DNA of 64,000 nucleotides from NCBI GenBank assembly GCA_015832175.1, contig WJXW01000004.1:3596001-3660000 (forward strand), in the 5' to 3' direction. Below, one piece after another: positions 47,701 to 58,782 of this stretch; within the stretch, counting starts at the first letter, position 1; each line of letters begins with the position of its first letter. This DNA is from Paraphaeosphaeria minitans (taxonomy: Eukaryota > Ascomycota > Dothideomycetes > Pleosporales > Didymosphaeriaceae). The position numbers and the translations under genes were made by a program. The notes below the pieces were generated by a model. It was not told the DNA's origin. It saw only the letters and a list, made by a program, of their open reading frames with translations, and ran no database searches.

Positions 47701-48797
47701 GTGGATGCATTATGCATTGTTAATATAGTGCGAAGCATTTCTATGCGCGTTTTTATGTATAGCTGGGAGTAGAGCTTTAATCTGACGCATGGAAGATACT
47801 GTTGCGATTGTTAACTGTTGACGTCGGCGCGCTGTTGCAAGCCTGCCTGGGCAAAATCCAATTGCGATAGAATTCTCAATATCACAACGTTGTACTGAAC
47901 ACCATAATTCAGGACCTCGTACCGTACGCGGCGCTTCATGCTTCTCATGGGCCGGGAAGGAGTTTGCAAATTCGCTTCCCAGGCCCTTCCCCACGGTTTT
48001 TACAGTTCCCTCTCGCAAGCGTCCTCGAGGGACGCGAATGCTAGCGTTTTCAAAGCTACGGACCACAGCTGGAAGACGTCCGTGCAAACTTTCTCGATAT
48101 CTGGAACTTTTCCCTTGGGAAAGCAACTTTGCGGGTTGATTGGGCTTCGTCGTCTCAGCGTGTGATGGTTTTCTATCATACGCACACGATCCTTACACCA
48201 GCATAGAGGGCTGTGATGCGGGAATGTCTCCGCAAATTGCCTTGGAATTGATCAAATTGTCTAGGTAGTACATCCCTGATCCGGGTCGTGTTCTTCGGGA
48301 AGAACTTGATCACACCTGACAGTGCCGTGCGAATTTGCTTGACTTGCGACGCATGGAGTGGGATGACTTCAGATCGAATCTGCTTGCAAGGGCTGGCCAA
48401 TGGTACCTATGACGCCTTCCCATCCCGTCTCTTCACTTGCTTGCCGCGCCTTGTCGGCGACATGTTGGTAGATATAATTCGGATTGCTGGAAACTACCGT
48501 ACCTACGGTTGTGCGGCTCCCCCGCATCGGCGAATTGTCCTGATGAAGAAATAAAGCCGGTTACAGAGTGATTCGAGCTTAGCGCATTCAGTAGCCTCTT
48601 CTGTTTCAAAAGGTGCACGGCTTCCGCAGCGGAAATTTCAAATTTCGGGGCAATCGCTTCGGCATCTAAGCGGACGCTTGATCGAACCTCCTGAAAATCA
48701 CCATCAACGTTTATGCTGACCGCTCTGAACTGAACCAAACGCGAGCTTTCTGCCAAGGGCATTCTGAAGCATGCTCCTAACCGCCTAGCATCTAATC
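47701..48797. other. Intergenic: promoter of Zn2Cys6 regulator 1
   Basis: 1.1 kb. Short frames on both strands (for example minus 48433-48762, 109 residues) show no domain. No repeat is seen. Confidence 0.45.
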
Positions 48798-50172
48798 ATG
48801 TCTCAGAGTCAGATTGGCCATGAGTTGCCCCCGCGTGGGAAGAGGAGGGCTCACACCAAATCACGAACAGGGTGCACCATGTGTAAGCAAAGGCGCATCA
48901 AGGTATTATTGTCGCATCAGAGTGTTGCTTGATGTTAATGGGAAAACAAAGTGCGACGAAGTCCGACCTTGTTGTAACAACTGTGCCCAACGAGCAGTTT
49001 CCTGCCACTATACGCCTAAAGCACCGCCGAGCTCATCCTCGACGCCATCAAGTACAAATGAACGGCGGGATCCCAAAAAGAGACCGGGCCGACCGAGAAA
49101 GTTTCCTCGTTCGCCTGAAGCAAATGCATCCAAGTCAACCGCGAAAGAACTCGATGTTGACGTAGGGTTTGCATCCTGTGAGACGGGACCCGCTTCAGGA
49201 CAACACTTCAACCTGGATTTGGACGACTTTGAACTTCTCCACCATTATTACACATCTACTTGGAGTACTTTCTCCTCGGACACGCCCATCCAATCCCTGT
49301 ACCGAACGTCCATTCCCCAAATGGCACTAAAACATCCTTTTGTTCTCCGCCTTCTCCTCGCTCTAGCCGGTCAACATGTGCGCTACCTGCGTTCAGGAGC
49401 CGGGTGCATTGATGAAGCGGATCGTTGCGCGATCCTGGCCGAAAGCCACTTTTGTGCGGCTGTACCACAGGTCAAGCTTCTTTTCTCTGATCTTACCCGC
49501 GACACTTGTCAAGTAGCATACATTTCCGCCATGCTGGTGTGCATGCACCTCCTCGCGCGAGGTCCGATGCCAGGCGAATACTTGGTATTCAGTGAGCAAG
49601 GTTCACCTTTGTGGATTGGACTTCTCCAGGGTGTGAAGCACACAAAATCCAGCTTTGGCGATCTTTCATTTGTATGGCCAGCCACTTCAGAGACGGTTCT
49701 ACCTCCGATCACGAACGAAGCAACAGTTACTTCGTTCTGCCTCCCAAGAGTACACTGGCAAAATGCTTTACGGGACTTGAACTCCTTCATCGTTTCAGAC
49801 GTTGAATCAGAATCCAGAGAGATCTATTGCGCTGCTTTCGAAGCTTTGACACAAACATTCCAAGCAACCTACGGGTCTGACAAGGACGGCTCTTATAATG
49901 GGGATCCTTTGCAACAGATTGTCTTTCGATGGTTGTATATATTAGACGACCAAATGGTCGAAAAATTGCAACGAAAAGACCCTCATGCTCTCATTATGAT
50001 TGGACATTATGCCGTCCTACTACGGATACCAGAGCTCGTAGGTTGTTGGTTCGTACAGGGTTGGTCCTACCATCTACTAAAAGGAATCTATGCGATTCTT
50101 GAAGAAGACCGACATCGTTGTTGGTTAAAATGGCCGTTCAGGACTGTTGGATTGACTTGGGAAATGCCTTGA
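48798..50172 (+). CDS. Zn2Cys6 fungal transcription factor 1
   Basis: Nuclear regulator with a Gal4-type zinc cluster. Two exons (48798-48902 and 48952-50172) give 441 residues. The cluster has Cys at 26, 29, 36, 43, 46 and 53 (CTMCKQRRIK, CDEVRPCCNNCAQRAVSC), with the intron splitting it just before Cys36, a position often seen in this class. A basic Pro/Ser/Lys linker (KKRPGRPRKFPRS) follows. The remainder is the fungal-specific middle region (DFELLHHYYTSTWSTFS; LRLLLALAGQHVRYL). It lies convergent to the RTA1 gene and next to secreted oxidoreductases, so a local target is plausible but unproven. Confidence 0.88.
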
Positions 50173-50355
50173 TTGCAGTCCTCGCAATCTGAAGTAGTTC
50201 ATTAGGTGTGAGTAGGTAAAACTCTTCAGTGTGGCTTAGTCAACATGAGCGATCTAACACAAAAAGACATAGGGCTACGTATATGATTTGTGTGTATCTT
50301 TATGTAATGACATATGTGCTCTATGGATCGACGACGCAGCTTCTGCGCAGTCCTT

Positions 50356-51287
50356 TCATCTCTTCAGTCCCCTAAGAGGGGCAAGGGGACTGTCGTCCGG
50401 TAACGGCTTACACTCCGCCTTCCGAATCGATCTGAGAAGCATTCCCGGGTGAACCAGCGCCAAACAGACGGCAGTCGCGAACAAGGATAAGGCATCGAAA
50501 ACGTACAGCAACGCCTCTTTATTGTGTGTAGATCCACCTGCGCGCTCCGCAAACTCGATAAATCGGTACAAACTTCTGATGGTAAGAAGCAAACTCACCG
50601 TGTATAGTGTTTTCATGTGCTTCCGCCAGTACACATGCGGTCTGGAGGAAGTTGCTGTTGGTTCGCGGTTTAGTCTTACGTGAAGTGTAGCACTCATCGC
50701 GATGAAACCAAGGCAAGCCACCAATTGAAAGGCAAGACCTCCCACAATAACGCGCATTCCTTTCCTTGCCCCTTCCTCTCCACTCGCTTGAGCGGCTGAT
50801 CCTAGGATTTGGCATACGAAACTGACGACGTCGATGAAGACGTAAAGGAAAGTGACTTTGCGGGGGCTAAGAACAGCATATTTTTCGGCGTTCAGCCCGC
50901 TGATGAAGCGGCCCAGAACCATGTAGATCGACGCGGCGAGTAGAGGCGCTGAACCAAGAATGAGCATCATTTGGATGAGATACGGTGTGCCGTTACGAAT
51001 ATCCCGATGAGACCACGTACGTCCATAATATCCACCTGCTTCGCCTGGAGGCCAGCAACGTCAGCAGATGTATTGTGAAATCCTGCAAGGTGTGTCGAAG
51101 AATTACCTATACAACCAAGTATAAATGGGATGAAATACCAAGCCCGCAGTGCTATGGCCCAAACCACATGTGCAACTGCAACGGCTCCGAACAAAATAAG
51201 AAAGGTGTATCCTGCTATAGCTGAAGGAGTGTATGGATAGAGGTCGAAGGTTGCTTCGCTTCGATGGGGCAGATGATGGGAATTCAT
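50356..51287 (-). CDS. RTA1-family seven-segment membrane protein
   Basis: Member of the fungal RTA1/lipid-translocating-exporter-like family, linked in yeasts to resistance to aminocholesterol and sphingoid-base stress. Two exons on the minus strand (51287-51107 and 51044-50356) give 289 residues, the usual size. Membrane segments include IAGYTFLILFGAVAVAHVVW, MMLILGSAPLLAASIYMVLG, YVFIDVVSFVCQILG and VYVFDALSLF-like stretches. The conserved EAGGYYGR (after the junction) and VLGRFISGL plus FIDVVSFVCQ match the family. An upstream ATG at 51374 is in frame, but the shorter start puts the first segment near the N-terminus. It is divergent to the oxidase at 51855. Confidence 0.87.
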
Positions 51288-51854
51288 TAAGACTGAATAA
51301 AAGAATCGGCGGATGCGCTTAGAAATCGTTGAAGGACCGTTGCAAAAAAGGATGGATGCAGCTGAACCAGGCATGGCCTTGCCGAGAGGGACATTAATTA
51401 TAAGGTCCCTCGGCTCACGATCAAGACATAACGGAAGGCATTTCAGGACGAATCCCCGGACGCTTCTGGTATAGCAGTACCTGTAACACAGATCAACGAT
51501 GGCTTGTGCTTGGAGACGCGTATCAACACTAGTAGAACGAGAATTATACGATTGGTTGTGTCAAGGTGAGGCGCGAGCCAAAGCGAGGCTTGGTCCAACG
51601 TTGTAACATCACTTAGCCCGCTGCCCTAAACGTAAACTTTGCGATTGGCTGATACCTTGACCTTGGCAAGTGTACGGCCGAAGTATAACTTAGTTAGGTA
51701 GGGACGCAGGCACGCCGGATGATGACACAACGGCCGGACCCGGATGTAAACATTTAAGTGCTGCGGCAACGGCAATTTACGTCTGCGATATCCATTCTGC
51801 CGGAATCGCCCTCTTTCATTTGCCAGAAATCCTAACACTCGGTTTCAGGTAGCA
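51288..51854. promoter_or_regulatory. Shared divergent promoter, RTA1 / BBE oxidase
   Basis: 567 bp between the divergent starts. It contains the inverted repeat listed separately and a CGGCCGG sequence near 51732, of the CGG type bound by Zn2Cys6 proteins in general. No site can be tied to a particular regulator. Confidence 0.45.
51381..51414. promoter_or_regulatory. Inverted repeat around an AT core, ~95 bp before RTA1
   Basis: GCCGAGAGGGAC (51381-51392) faces GTCCCTCGGC (51405-51414) across ATTAATTATAAG. The arms match apart from a two-base AG insertion. The AT core could serve as the RTA1 TATA region on the minus strand. The outer CCG and CGG triplets resemble half-sites for Zn2Cys6 dimers. 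The structure is seen directly; its function is inferred. Confidence 0.5.
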
Positions 51855-53845
51855 ATGTCTCGGCAGCTGCAGCTCAACGTTGCTGTGGTCTGCATATTCT
51901 GGGTAGCGGCGAATGCCGCACTCAATTCCACTTGCAAATGTGTAGGTTCCGATATCTATAATCCTACGGTCTGCTGACTCTCACCGAAGATATCTTCTGC
52001 TTCTTGTTGGCCTTCTCCAGTGGCATGGATGTCCCTGAACGACACTTTGGAGGGCCGCGTCCATCCTACTGTGCTTCCGAAGTCTGTCTGTCCGCAAGGC
52101 GGAGCAGCAAGTGACACATATATTGTGAACGCTACGGAGGCAAAGCACATCCAAGCAGCTTTGCTCTTCGCCGGCGAAAACAATCTCAAGGTCAACGTCA
52201 ATAACACTGGACATGCTGGCACTAATACGCAACGGTGAGAATTATTCTCTTGCTCAGTGTTGTGTGACAGTCCTCTGACAACCTTTCCACAGAAGCTCAA
52301 CTTGCGGCGCGCTATAGTAAGTTCTACAGGCTCGTAATCATCCTGCTGGATCACTTATCTCGACAGTATTCATACGCATCACATGAAGGGAATTGAGTTC
52401 TATGAGGCTTATACACCTCAATCTTGCTCCCGAAATGTTACACACATGGCTGCAACTCTAGGTGCTGGTGAGCAGGATGATGATGTTTTCCAGGCTCTAG
52501 CAAAACATCAAGCTGTGACTGTCGGGGGTACCTATGATGTGAGTTTCTCGAAGACAATCAGCTTCTTCAGCAGCAGTAACGCTAACTCTATCACAGACTG
52601 TGGGCATCGTAGGCTGGGCGACATCCGGCGGACACGGTTGGCTGACAAGCACGTACGGTCAAGGCGCTGATAACATATACGAAGTCGAAATCGTCACACC
52701 CACCGGCAAAATTCTCATCGCGAACGAATGTCAAAACACGGATATATTCTGGGCAACGCGGGGCGGCGGCGGAGGAACTTACGGGGTCATATCAAAGATT
52801 ACTGTGAAGGCATACCCAATGCCACAGACCACGCAATGGGCTTGGGACATTGCTTCCCGGAATGGTACATCTGCAAAGGATTGGTCGCGACTGGTTGCTG
52901 AGCTCAACGCCATGATGATTGACCTTAACAACGAAGGGTTTCAAGGATACTACACCATCACAGGGTCCGCAGAGGGACCATGGACATTCGGTGGCTACTT
53001 CATGGCCTACGACAAGTCGACCGCGACGGTTCAGAAAACATTGTCCCCATTTTCGGCTGCACTGAATGCCTCAACTCATCTTGCAACTCTATCATTCTGG
53101 AATGTGGACATATTTGACACTTGGATAGAAGCCTACAATGCCTTGCCAAAGCAGGTCGCAGACAACACCGACGGGCCTGGTGGTGTAATTTCTGTAACGC
53201 GGCTTTTGACGAGGGAAGATTTGACAAAGGATGTCGATGTTGCGGCCGAGATGTTTGAGAGCATCGCGCCAAACTCGAAAGAGTCAGAGGTATGTTAATG
53301 CGCGATTAGACTCGCATCACAACGAAGTCCATAAGCTGACTCGAATAGCTTGGTGTATCTGGACATGTCATCGCCGGCAGCATGATCGCGAGCGCAAAGC
53401 CTGTAGACGATGCTCTGAATCCCGCTTGGCGTAATGCTGGTGTTCATATGGTTGTGAAAGCCAGCTGGGATAAGAGCCTTCCTACTACAACGATCCAGCA
53501 GATCCAAGATAGGATGACTGACCAAGTCGGATACGCTATGCGCAGATTAAGCCCTGATTCCGGGTGCTACATCAATGAGGTGAGCTAGTATTTCTTACAC
53601 TGCCCACGGGCTAAGCTTACCTGGTTCAGTGCGATCAATATGAGCCCAATTGGCAATGGGCATTGTATGGGCCAAACTACTCTCGTCTGCGATCTATCAA
53701 GGCTAAGTATGATCCGGCTGAGGTTCTGTGGTGCAGAAAATGCGTGAGAAGCGACGAGTGGCGATATGATATGGAGGATGGAAGTCTTTGTCGTCAAGGC
53801 TTGATCACAAACTGGCCGAGCTACAGTCTTTCTGATCAGGTATAA
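51855..53845 (+). CDS. Secreted FAD-linked oxidase, berberine-bridge-enzyme type
   Basis: Predicted flavoprotein of the vanillyl-alcohol-oxidase/BBE fold. Seven exons (51855-51941, 51990-52234, 52293-52316, 52367-52538, 52597-53289, 53349-53579, 53630-53845) give 555 residues. The third exon is only 24 bases. A signal peptide is visible (MSRQLQLNVAVVCIFWVAANA). CKCISSASCWPSPVAW follows, typical of fungal secreted members. The FAD domain includes NNTGHAGTNTQ and ATSGGHGWLTSTYGQGADN. The C-terminal BBE segment reads NWQWALYGPNY, then KAKYDPAEVLWCRKCVRSDEW. The FAD loop departs from the usual NTGHDFxGRSxG: Asp is Ala and the Gly-Arg-Ser part is Asn-Thr-Gln-Arg, though the His remains. Convergent with the SDR gene. 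Confidence 0.88.
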
Positions 53846-54347
53846 AAACTGCTTAGGGTGATCGAGTATATTGTCACTAAAAAAGAGAAGCCTGCTTAGA
53901 AGTGCGTCTATATAGTCTTAGGTTACATAAGAAAGTAGTAAGCTAAGTGGGAAGCTCGTCTCGGGAGCTCGTCTGTAAGGCCTACAGGCCCTGCGCGTGT
54001 AATTCATACGCCTCAAATTGATCTAAGAGCGCCGGATGGAAAATTGACATATGTGTTACGTGGAGAGATTTGGACGACCTCCATTTAGCGGCGCTCCATT
54101 CATTGCCTTCTGTGTCGTTGTTCGCCATGGCGGTGCCACGTTAAGAGATATTGTTTTGATTACATCGTCCCCAAGGAATGCACTCATTACACATCTTTCG
54201 TCGAAGATGGTAGATTTGACGTCTACCAACGCTAACCTCCAAGCACCAAATTTGTCGTTCACCTGATGAACAAGTCACAGCTTTCGAAAGTACGCTTGTT
54301 CCTATGACTCTGATTGCTAGCAGTACACCTTCTATATTAACAGTATA
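53846..54347. other. Intergenic between convergent genes
   Basis: 3' flanks of the BBE oxidase and the SDR gene. Around 53920-54000 it is repetitive in feel (GGGAAGCTCGTCTCGGGAGC) but no defined element is seen. Confidence 0.4.
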
Positions 54348-55352
54348 CTAATCGTCCTGGAGCTTGACCATTTCCAATGAATCTTTCCAAAGGCGAGCCT
54401 CACTCTCGGGATTATAAGCATGGCCAGCAAACCCTGCACCCGTGATCTCGTGATTGTCATTTCCACGGGTTGTTTTTCCGCACTCAGCAAGATATTCTCC
54501 GCCCTTGTTCTCCCATTCTTTCCCAATTGCAGCCCACACCGTTGTTGCAGCGCCCTGCTCTTGCGACTTCGTCATTTTGTACAGCTTCTCGTCGCTCTTA
54601 AGCATCTCAACCATCGCAGGGTCCAAATGCTGCATGAGCCCGGTTGAAATCACACCAGGATGAACACTGGTTGCGTGAAGTCCTTGGGATCCGTATCGCC
54701 GCTCGATCTCATTGGCCATGTAGATGTTCGCAGTCTTGGCCTGTCCATATGCAACCATGTCGTTGTATTCTGTCTTCTCGAAATTGTAGTTGCCCGATTC
54801 ATTTATCGAGGCTACGTGATGGGCCGAAGAAGAGAGGTTGACGACACGAGATGAGAATTCGGCGGTGCTGCTGGCAAGGAGAGCTGGCTTCAAGAGCTGG
54901 AAGAGCAGAAAGTGGGCGAGGTGGTTGACCCCAAACTGCATTTCGAAGCCATCCTTCGTCTTCTCTAGCTTAGGCAGAGCCATGATACCGGCATTGTTGA
55001 TCAGGAGGTTGACTTGGTTGTTCGACTTCTCCAGAATGGTCTTCGCAGCGGTACGCACACTTTCCAAGGAAGTATTATCCATCTCAACAAGTTCAACGCG
55101 CCCGGTCTCGAGGATTCCGGCCAGGGCACCTTTGGCTTTTTCCAGGTTTCGTGCCGTCAACAGCAGCTTTGCTCCAGTCAGAGACAGGGCACGAGCCGTC
55201 TCGATTCCGATCCCAGACGAAGTGCCTGTAATGACGATAACTTTCCCGGCCAACTTGCCCTCAACTTCTTCATCCTTGATAATTTGAAAGGCTGTTGGAC
55301 GGGCGTCCCCCGGGCCAGCAGTGTTCTCGTGGGCTGCTGCGTATCGAGACAT
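54348..55352 (-). CDS. Short-chain dehydrogenase/reductase
   Basis: NAD(P)-dependent oxidoreductase of the classical SDR fold, in the retinol-dehydrogenase/WW-domain-oxidoreductase-like group common in fungi. Single exon, 334 residues. Cofactor motif TGTSSGIG at 42-49, NNAG at 119-122, the catalytic Ser in NLSSSAHH (about 174-176), and YxxxK with Tyr202 and Lys206 (AYGQAKTANIY). SVHPGVISTGL follows the active site as usual. The substrate cannot be read from sequence. A TATA box lies about 100 bp upstream. It is divergent to the second Zn2Cys6 regulator across a 1.7 kb interval carrying a tandem duplication and a MITE. Confidence 0.93.
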   Translation of the reverse strand: MSRYAAAHENTAGPGDARPTAFQIIKDEEVEGKLAGKVIVITGTSSGIGIETARALSLTGAKLLLTARNLEKAKGALAGILETGRVELVEMDNTSLESVRTAAKTILEKSNNQVNLLINNAGIMALPKLEKTKDGFEMQFGVNHLAHFLLFQLLKPALLASSTAEFSSRVVNLSSSAHHVASINESGNYNFEKTEYNDMVAYGQAKTANIYMANEIERRYGSQGLHATSVHPGVISTGLMQHLDPAMVEMLKSDEKLYKMTKSQEQGAATTVWAAIGKEWENKGGEYLAECGKTTRGNDNHEITGAGFAGHAYNPESEARLWKDSLEMVKLQDD

Positions 55353-55453
55353 TGTGATTTGATAAGGAGCTTGGAGTTTTGGGGCTTGGTAACAATTTGA
55401 ACAACAATGATCTTATGTGTTTTTCTGGTCTACTCTTCGAGAGCGGCGGCAGA

Positions 55454-55462
55454 CCTTTTATA
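55454..55462 (-). promoter_or_regulatory. TATA box of the SDR gene
   Basis: On the minus strand the sequence reads TATAAAAGG, a close match to the consensus, about 102 bp upstream of the SDR ATG at 55352. Confidence 0.55.
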
Positions 55463-55881
55463 TCTCTGTTGTGGCTTTACACCTTCAGAATTGTCCAGAG
55501 CGTTCATCTCTCTTAGCAATGTTCGGACGAAAAGGTGACCAATATCCGGTATGGAATGCTCATATTGACCTTTTAGGTTAGGTCAAAGTTCTGTTACCAA
55601 ACTACGTTAAGAAGATTTTTTTGCACCAAAAGAATGGACTTAAGTCGGAAGTCCATCTTCCAACAAACCCCACAAATCGAACGCTGAACTAGTCTCTTTA
55701 TGGCAGCTGTATTCGCCAAGCACAAATTGCACAATGTGTCCGCTAATTCCGAACGGCTTCCTTACCAGGCTCGCTCAAATCAGCCTCTGTCTTGTTTCAG
55801 ACTTGTTCCCTTTCAAGTAATTACATTCGCCAAGGTGATTCTGGTGGCGCCATGTCATATGGACATGCCCTTAGCGTCGAC
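55463..55881. other. Upstream region of the SDR gene
   Basis: An 81-residue plus-strand frame at 55700-55945 begins with ATG but has no domain and runs into the duplicated block. I do not call it a gene. Confidence 0.35.
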
Positions 55882-56140
55882 TGACATGAGGATTGAGGAT
55901 TGGGTTAGTACGCTCACGTGCAGATACTATACTATATTCACTTAGCGCTATGCCTAGCGCTGTAACGTTACCTATTTGGGACTGGTCCTGTCAGCCGACG
56001 CTAAGGTCCAGATGACATGAGGATTGAGGATTGGTATAGTACGCTCACGTGCAGGTGCTATACTATATACACTTAGCGCGATACTTAGCGTTTCAGCGCT
56101 ACCTATTTGGGACTAGCCACATTAGCCGACGCTAAGGTCA
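55882..56140. repeat. 131-bp tandem duplication
   Basis: Two direct copies start with TGACATGAGGATTGAGGATTG (55882 and 56013) and end with GCCGACGCTAAGGTC. They differ at scattered positions. Copy one contains a perfect hairpin, AGCGCTA-TGCC-TAGCGCT, that is degraded in copy two. Confidence 0.9.
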
Positions 56141-56179
56141 TGTCTGGATGACCTGTACCCTGTTGTGTTTCCTAATTTA

Positions 56180-56906
56180 GGGCCTGTTCGGTGGGCGTGA
56201 TCTCAAATCGTGATCTGGGCTTAATCTCGCCCAGTTTTAGTAAAGCGCTAGCGTAGAATTTTTTGTTAGTGTAGCTATACAAATTATTCTAAAGACCTAC
56301 TTCTAATGTATCTAGATTAACCTATATTTAGTAACTACTTATCTAAAAGTCTTATCTTATTAAACTTTAGTGTTATTAATTAATCCTCTATACTAACTTT
56401 AAGTACTTTAGCGCGTAAAGTGTTGTAAAAGCTCTTATAGAGCTTAACACCTACTCTATTACTAATATTAATTCTTTTTCTTTTATTATAGACGCTAGTG
56501 TTATCTCTATTAACGTTTACAGCGTTGCTAACGCCTAGAGGAAGCTAGGGTTAAAGTCTATAGTTACTATATATTTAAAGTTATTACTGTTAACACTCTT
56601 ATAATACCTATAAAGGCCTCTCTACTAAGTATTGCAGCGTTAAAAAGCTCTAAAATTAGGTAAGATAAACTTCTTAACTTTATACTTAGTTTAACTTATA
56701 ATCTTACGCTTAAATAGGTATAAACGTAAATCCTATTAGTACTAGTAAGATTTAATTTAGCTAGTTAATTACTCCTAAATTAGACCTCTATTTATAATGT
56801 TAAGATTACGCTTAAACTAAACACAGCGTGATCTCAATATGAGCCTAACTAGATCTAGTAATCGAGATGAGATCAAGCCTCCAGATCACGTCTACCGAAC
56901 AGGCCC
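56180..56906. mobile_element. Tourist/PIF-Harbinger-like MITE, 727 bp
   Basis: Terminal inverted repeats of 24 bases start GGGCCTGTTCGGT at both ends; 22 of 24 positions match and both mismatches are G on the left versus A on the right. The element is flanked by TTA on each side (56177-56179 and 56907-56909), the three-base target duplication typical of PIF/Harbinger and Tourist elements. Subterminal TGATCT motifs recur at both ends. The interior is strongly AT-rich and has no open frame of useful size, so it is non-autonomous. AT enrichment and transitions fit RIP or long decay. Confidence 0.85.
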
Positions 56907-56909
56907 TTA

Positions 56910-57090
56910 TCCATTGATTTCGATTCGGTCCTATTATGGTACGGAAACTAGTTGTCCCGCTCCGAGCCAGAACGATACCTATGGTAGCTAGGGCCTTGGC
57001 GAATCAACGCTGCAAGAAAAGCTAGCCTGCACGTTTGTTCAATGCGTCGATCTTAGACCTCTTAATGCTATCGCAAGCATAGAGTAGACC
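56910..57090. promoter_or_regulatory. Proximal promoter of Zn2Cys6 regulator 2
   Basis: The 181 bp left between the MITE and the ATG at 57091. No TATA box is evident. The insertion therefore lies close to the start of the regulator. Confidence 0.4.
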
Positions 57091-58782
57091 ATGCGAACGA
57101 AGCGAAAGAACGTGTGCCAAATTTGCAGATCTCGGAAGCTCGCTGTGAGTTCTTGCTTAGCGCGCCACACATAGGTGCAGATTAGATTGCTAATCGCTTA
57201 TTAAAGTGCGATGGGAAACAGCCATCATGTTCACAATGCTTTCTCCGACAGATCCCCTGTAGTGGTTATCGGCAAGAATTCGTGTTTGTTCCTCAGATCT
57301 CTTCCGGGTTCAAGAACCAGGCTGGGATTGAAAATGAGAGCAAAAGAATCACAGGCCATCAGAACAAGGTGATTGAAAAGTCCAACGATGACCATATTCG
57401 GCCAATAAAAAACTTTCAGCTAGTCTCGCCAGTTAGAATGGACGCTCAATTAACACCGAGGTGTTACGACATCGAAGACGATATACGGATTATCGTCCAA
57501 CACTATGCCCCCACCAATGGCAAGGCTCCTGCGGAGTTTAATCCGCTCCACAACCAGATCTGCGGAGCATGGGCTGAAGTACTTCTACTGCTTTCTGCGG
57601 ACATGAGAAAAAAACAGTTCCTCTTATCTGCGATCCAGACTTTGGCTACTACTCTGCGCCATCATGAACTTGGACACGAGTTGTGTCAGCCCCAGATACT
57701 TGAAATGTATTGCGCTTCACTTGGACTACTGCGTAAAGCGCTTGAGGAAGCTCGCGGTGTCTTTCATATCGAGCATAGTGCCGCGATCATATGCCTGGCT
57801 GTGTGCGATGTGAGTGCCAAGCTTGGAGATTCTGATTTCCTACACAAGACTGACAGATTCATGAAGATTATGATCCCGAAGTCAGAACCTACACTAGAAT
57901 CTGGTTGGATGATGCACATGAAAGGCGTTGGAGATTTAGCAGAACGTCTCGGGCCAGATCCATTCAGTAGTGGCATCCTGCATACACTATTTATAGGCTT
58001 CAGACCCTTACTAGTAAGTCGTGATCGCTTGGGTCGACAATCGCTGCGTTACTAATCTTTTGTGGCGTATTTCCTAGCTGATCAGTACAATTCTACAACG
58101 ACGAGAGACGTTTCTTGCGCGAGTGGAATGGACCACTACCCCGTTCCGCGGACATCCCAGCTCCATGATGCAGCTGCTTCTTAATAAAGCCAGCGCGCTC
58201 CCGGCCCTACTAGAAAGATATGATGATATGATAGACCTAGAGGTGCTCTCTAACACTGTCGCGGTCGAACAGCTCCGGAAAGACTACCTCAACATTCTCA
58301 AGAGTTTTCAGGAGTGGGAACTCATGTTACAATCCGAGGTACCGTGTCCTGTGTTCTGGTCAAAGAGTGATCCCAGCAACGCGTCATCTTCACACGCAGA
58401 TGCTCTTTGGTTTCCAAACATCATGACTGCGAACAGCCTGACCCATTGCTGGGCTTTCCGCATTATCGCAAAAATACATCTCCGCAGGCTGAACGCAGTT
58501 GTTTCTGCTACAAAAAAGGATGGTCAACGAGTATCTTTGCGCACGCTCTCTCTTCCAACCAGGGAGTCTTCAGTCGCGGCTCTAGCAGATATGATTTGTG
58601 ACAGCATGCCATACCTAATGCAGCCAGACATGAAACTATACGGGCCTGGATCTGCATACTTCCCTCTTCCAACTGCTATTCGATTTTTTCAAAGCGATCC
58701 AGGTTACTACACCTCTCAGCTTTCGCGCTGTCAGCAGATCCTCGATCGGTTATCAAGCATGGGATTCCACTTTCGTACATAG
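57091..58782 (+). CDS. Zn2Cys6 fungal transcription factor 2
   Basis: Nuclear regulator with a Gal4-type zinc cluster at the extreme N-terminus: Cys at 9, 12, 19, 26, 29 and 36 (CQICRSRKLA, CDGKQPSCSQCFLRQIPC). Three exons (57091-57144, 57207-58013, 58078-58782) give 521 residues. The first intron splits the cluster before Cys19, and an in-frame join is needed to complete it. The rest is the fungal-specific regulatory region (YAPTNGKAPAEFNPLHNQIC; LLSAIQTLATTLRHHELG; KASALPALLERYDDMIDLEV). Full length for the Fungal_trans_2-type group. It is divergent to the SDR and upstream of the GMC oxidoreductase, so either could be a target; not demonstrated. Confidence 0.88.

Noticed and set aside
48433..48762. 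109-residue minus-strand frame upstream of Zn2Cys6 regulator 1
   Set aside because: No domain, lies in the promoter interval, and the plus-strand frames there are equally long.
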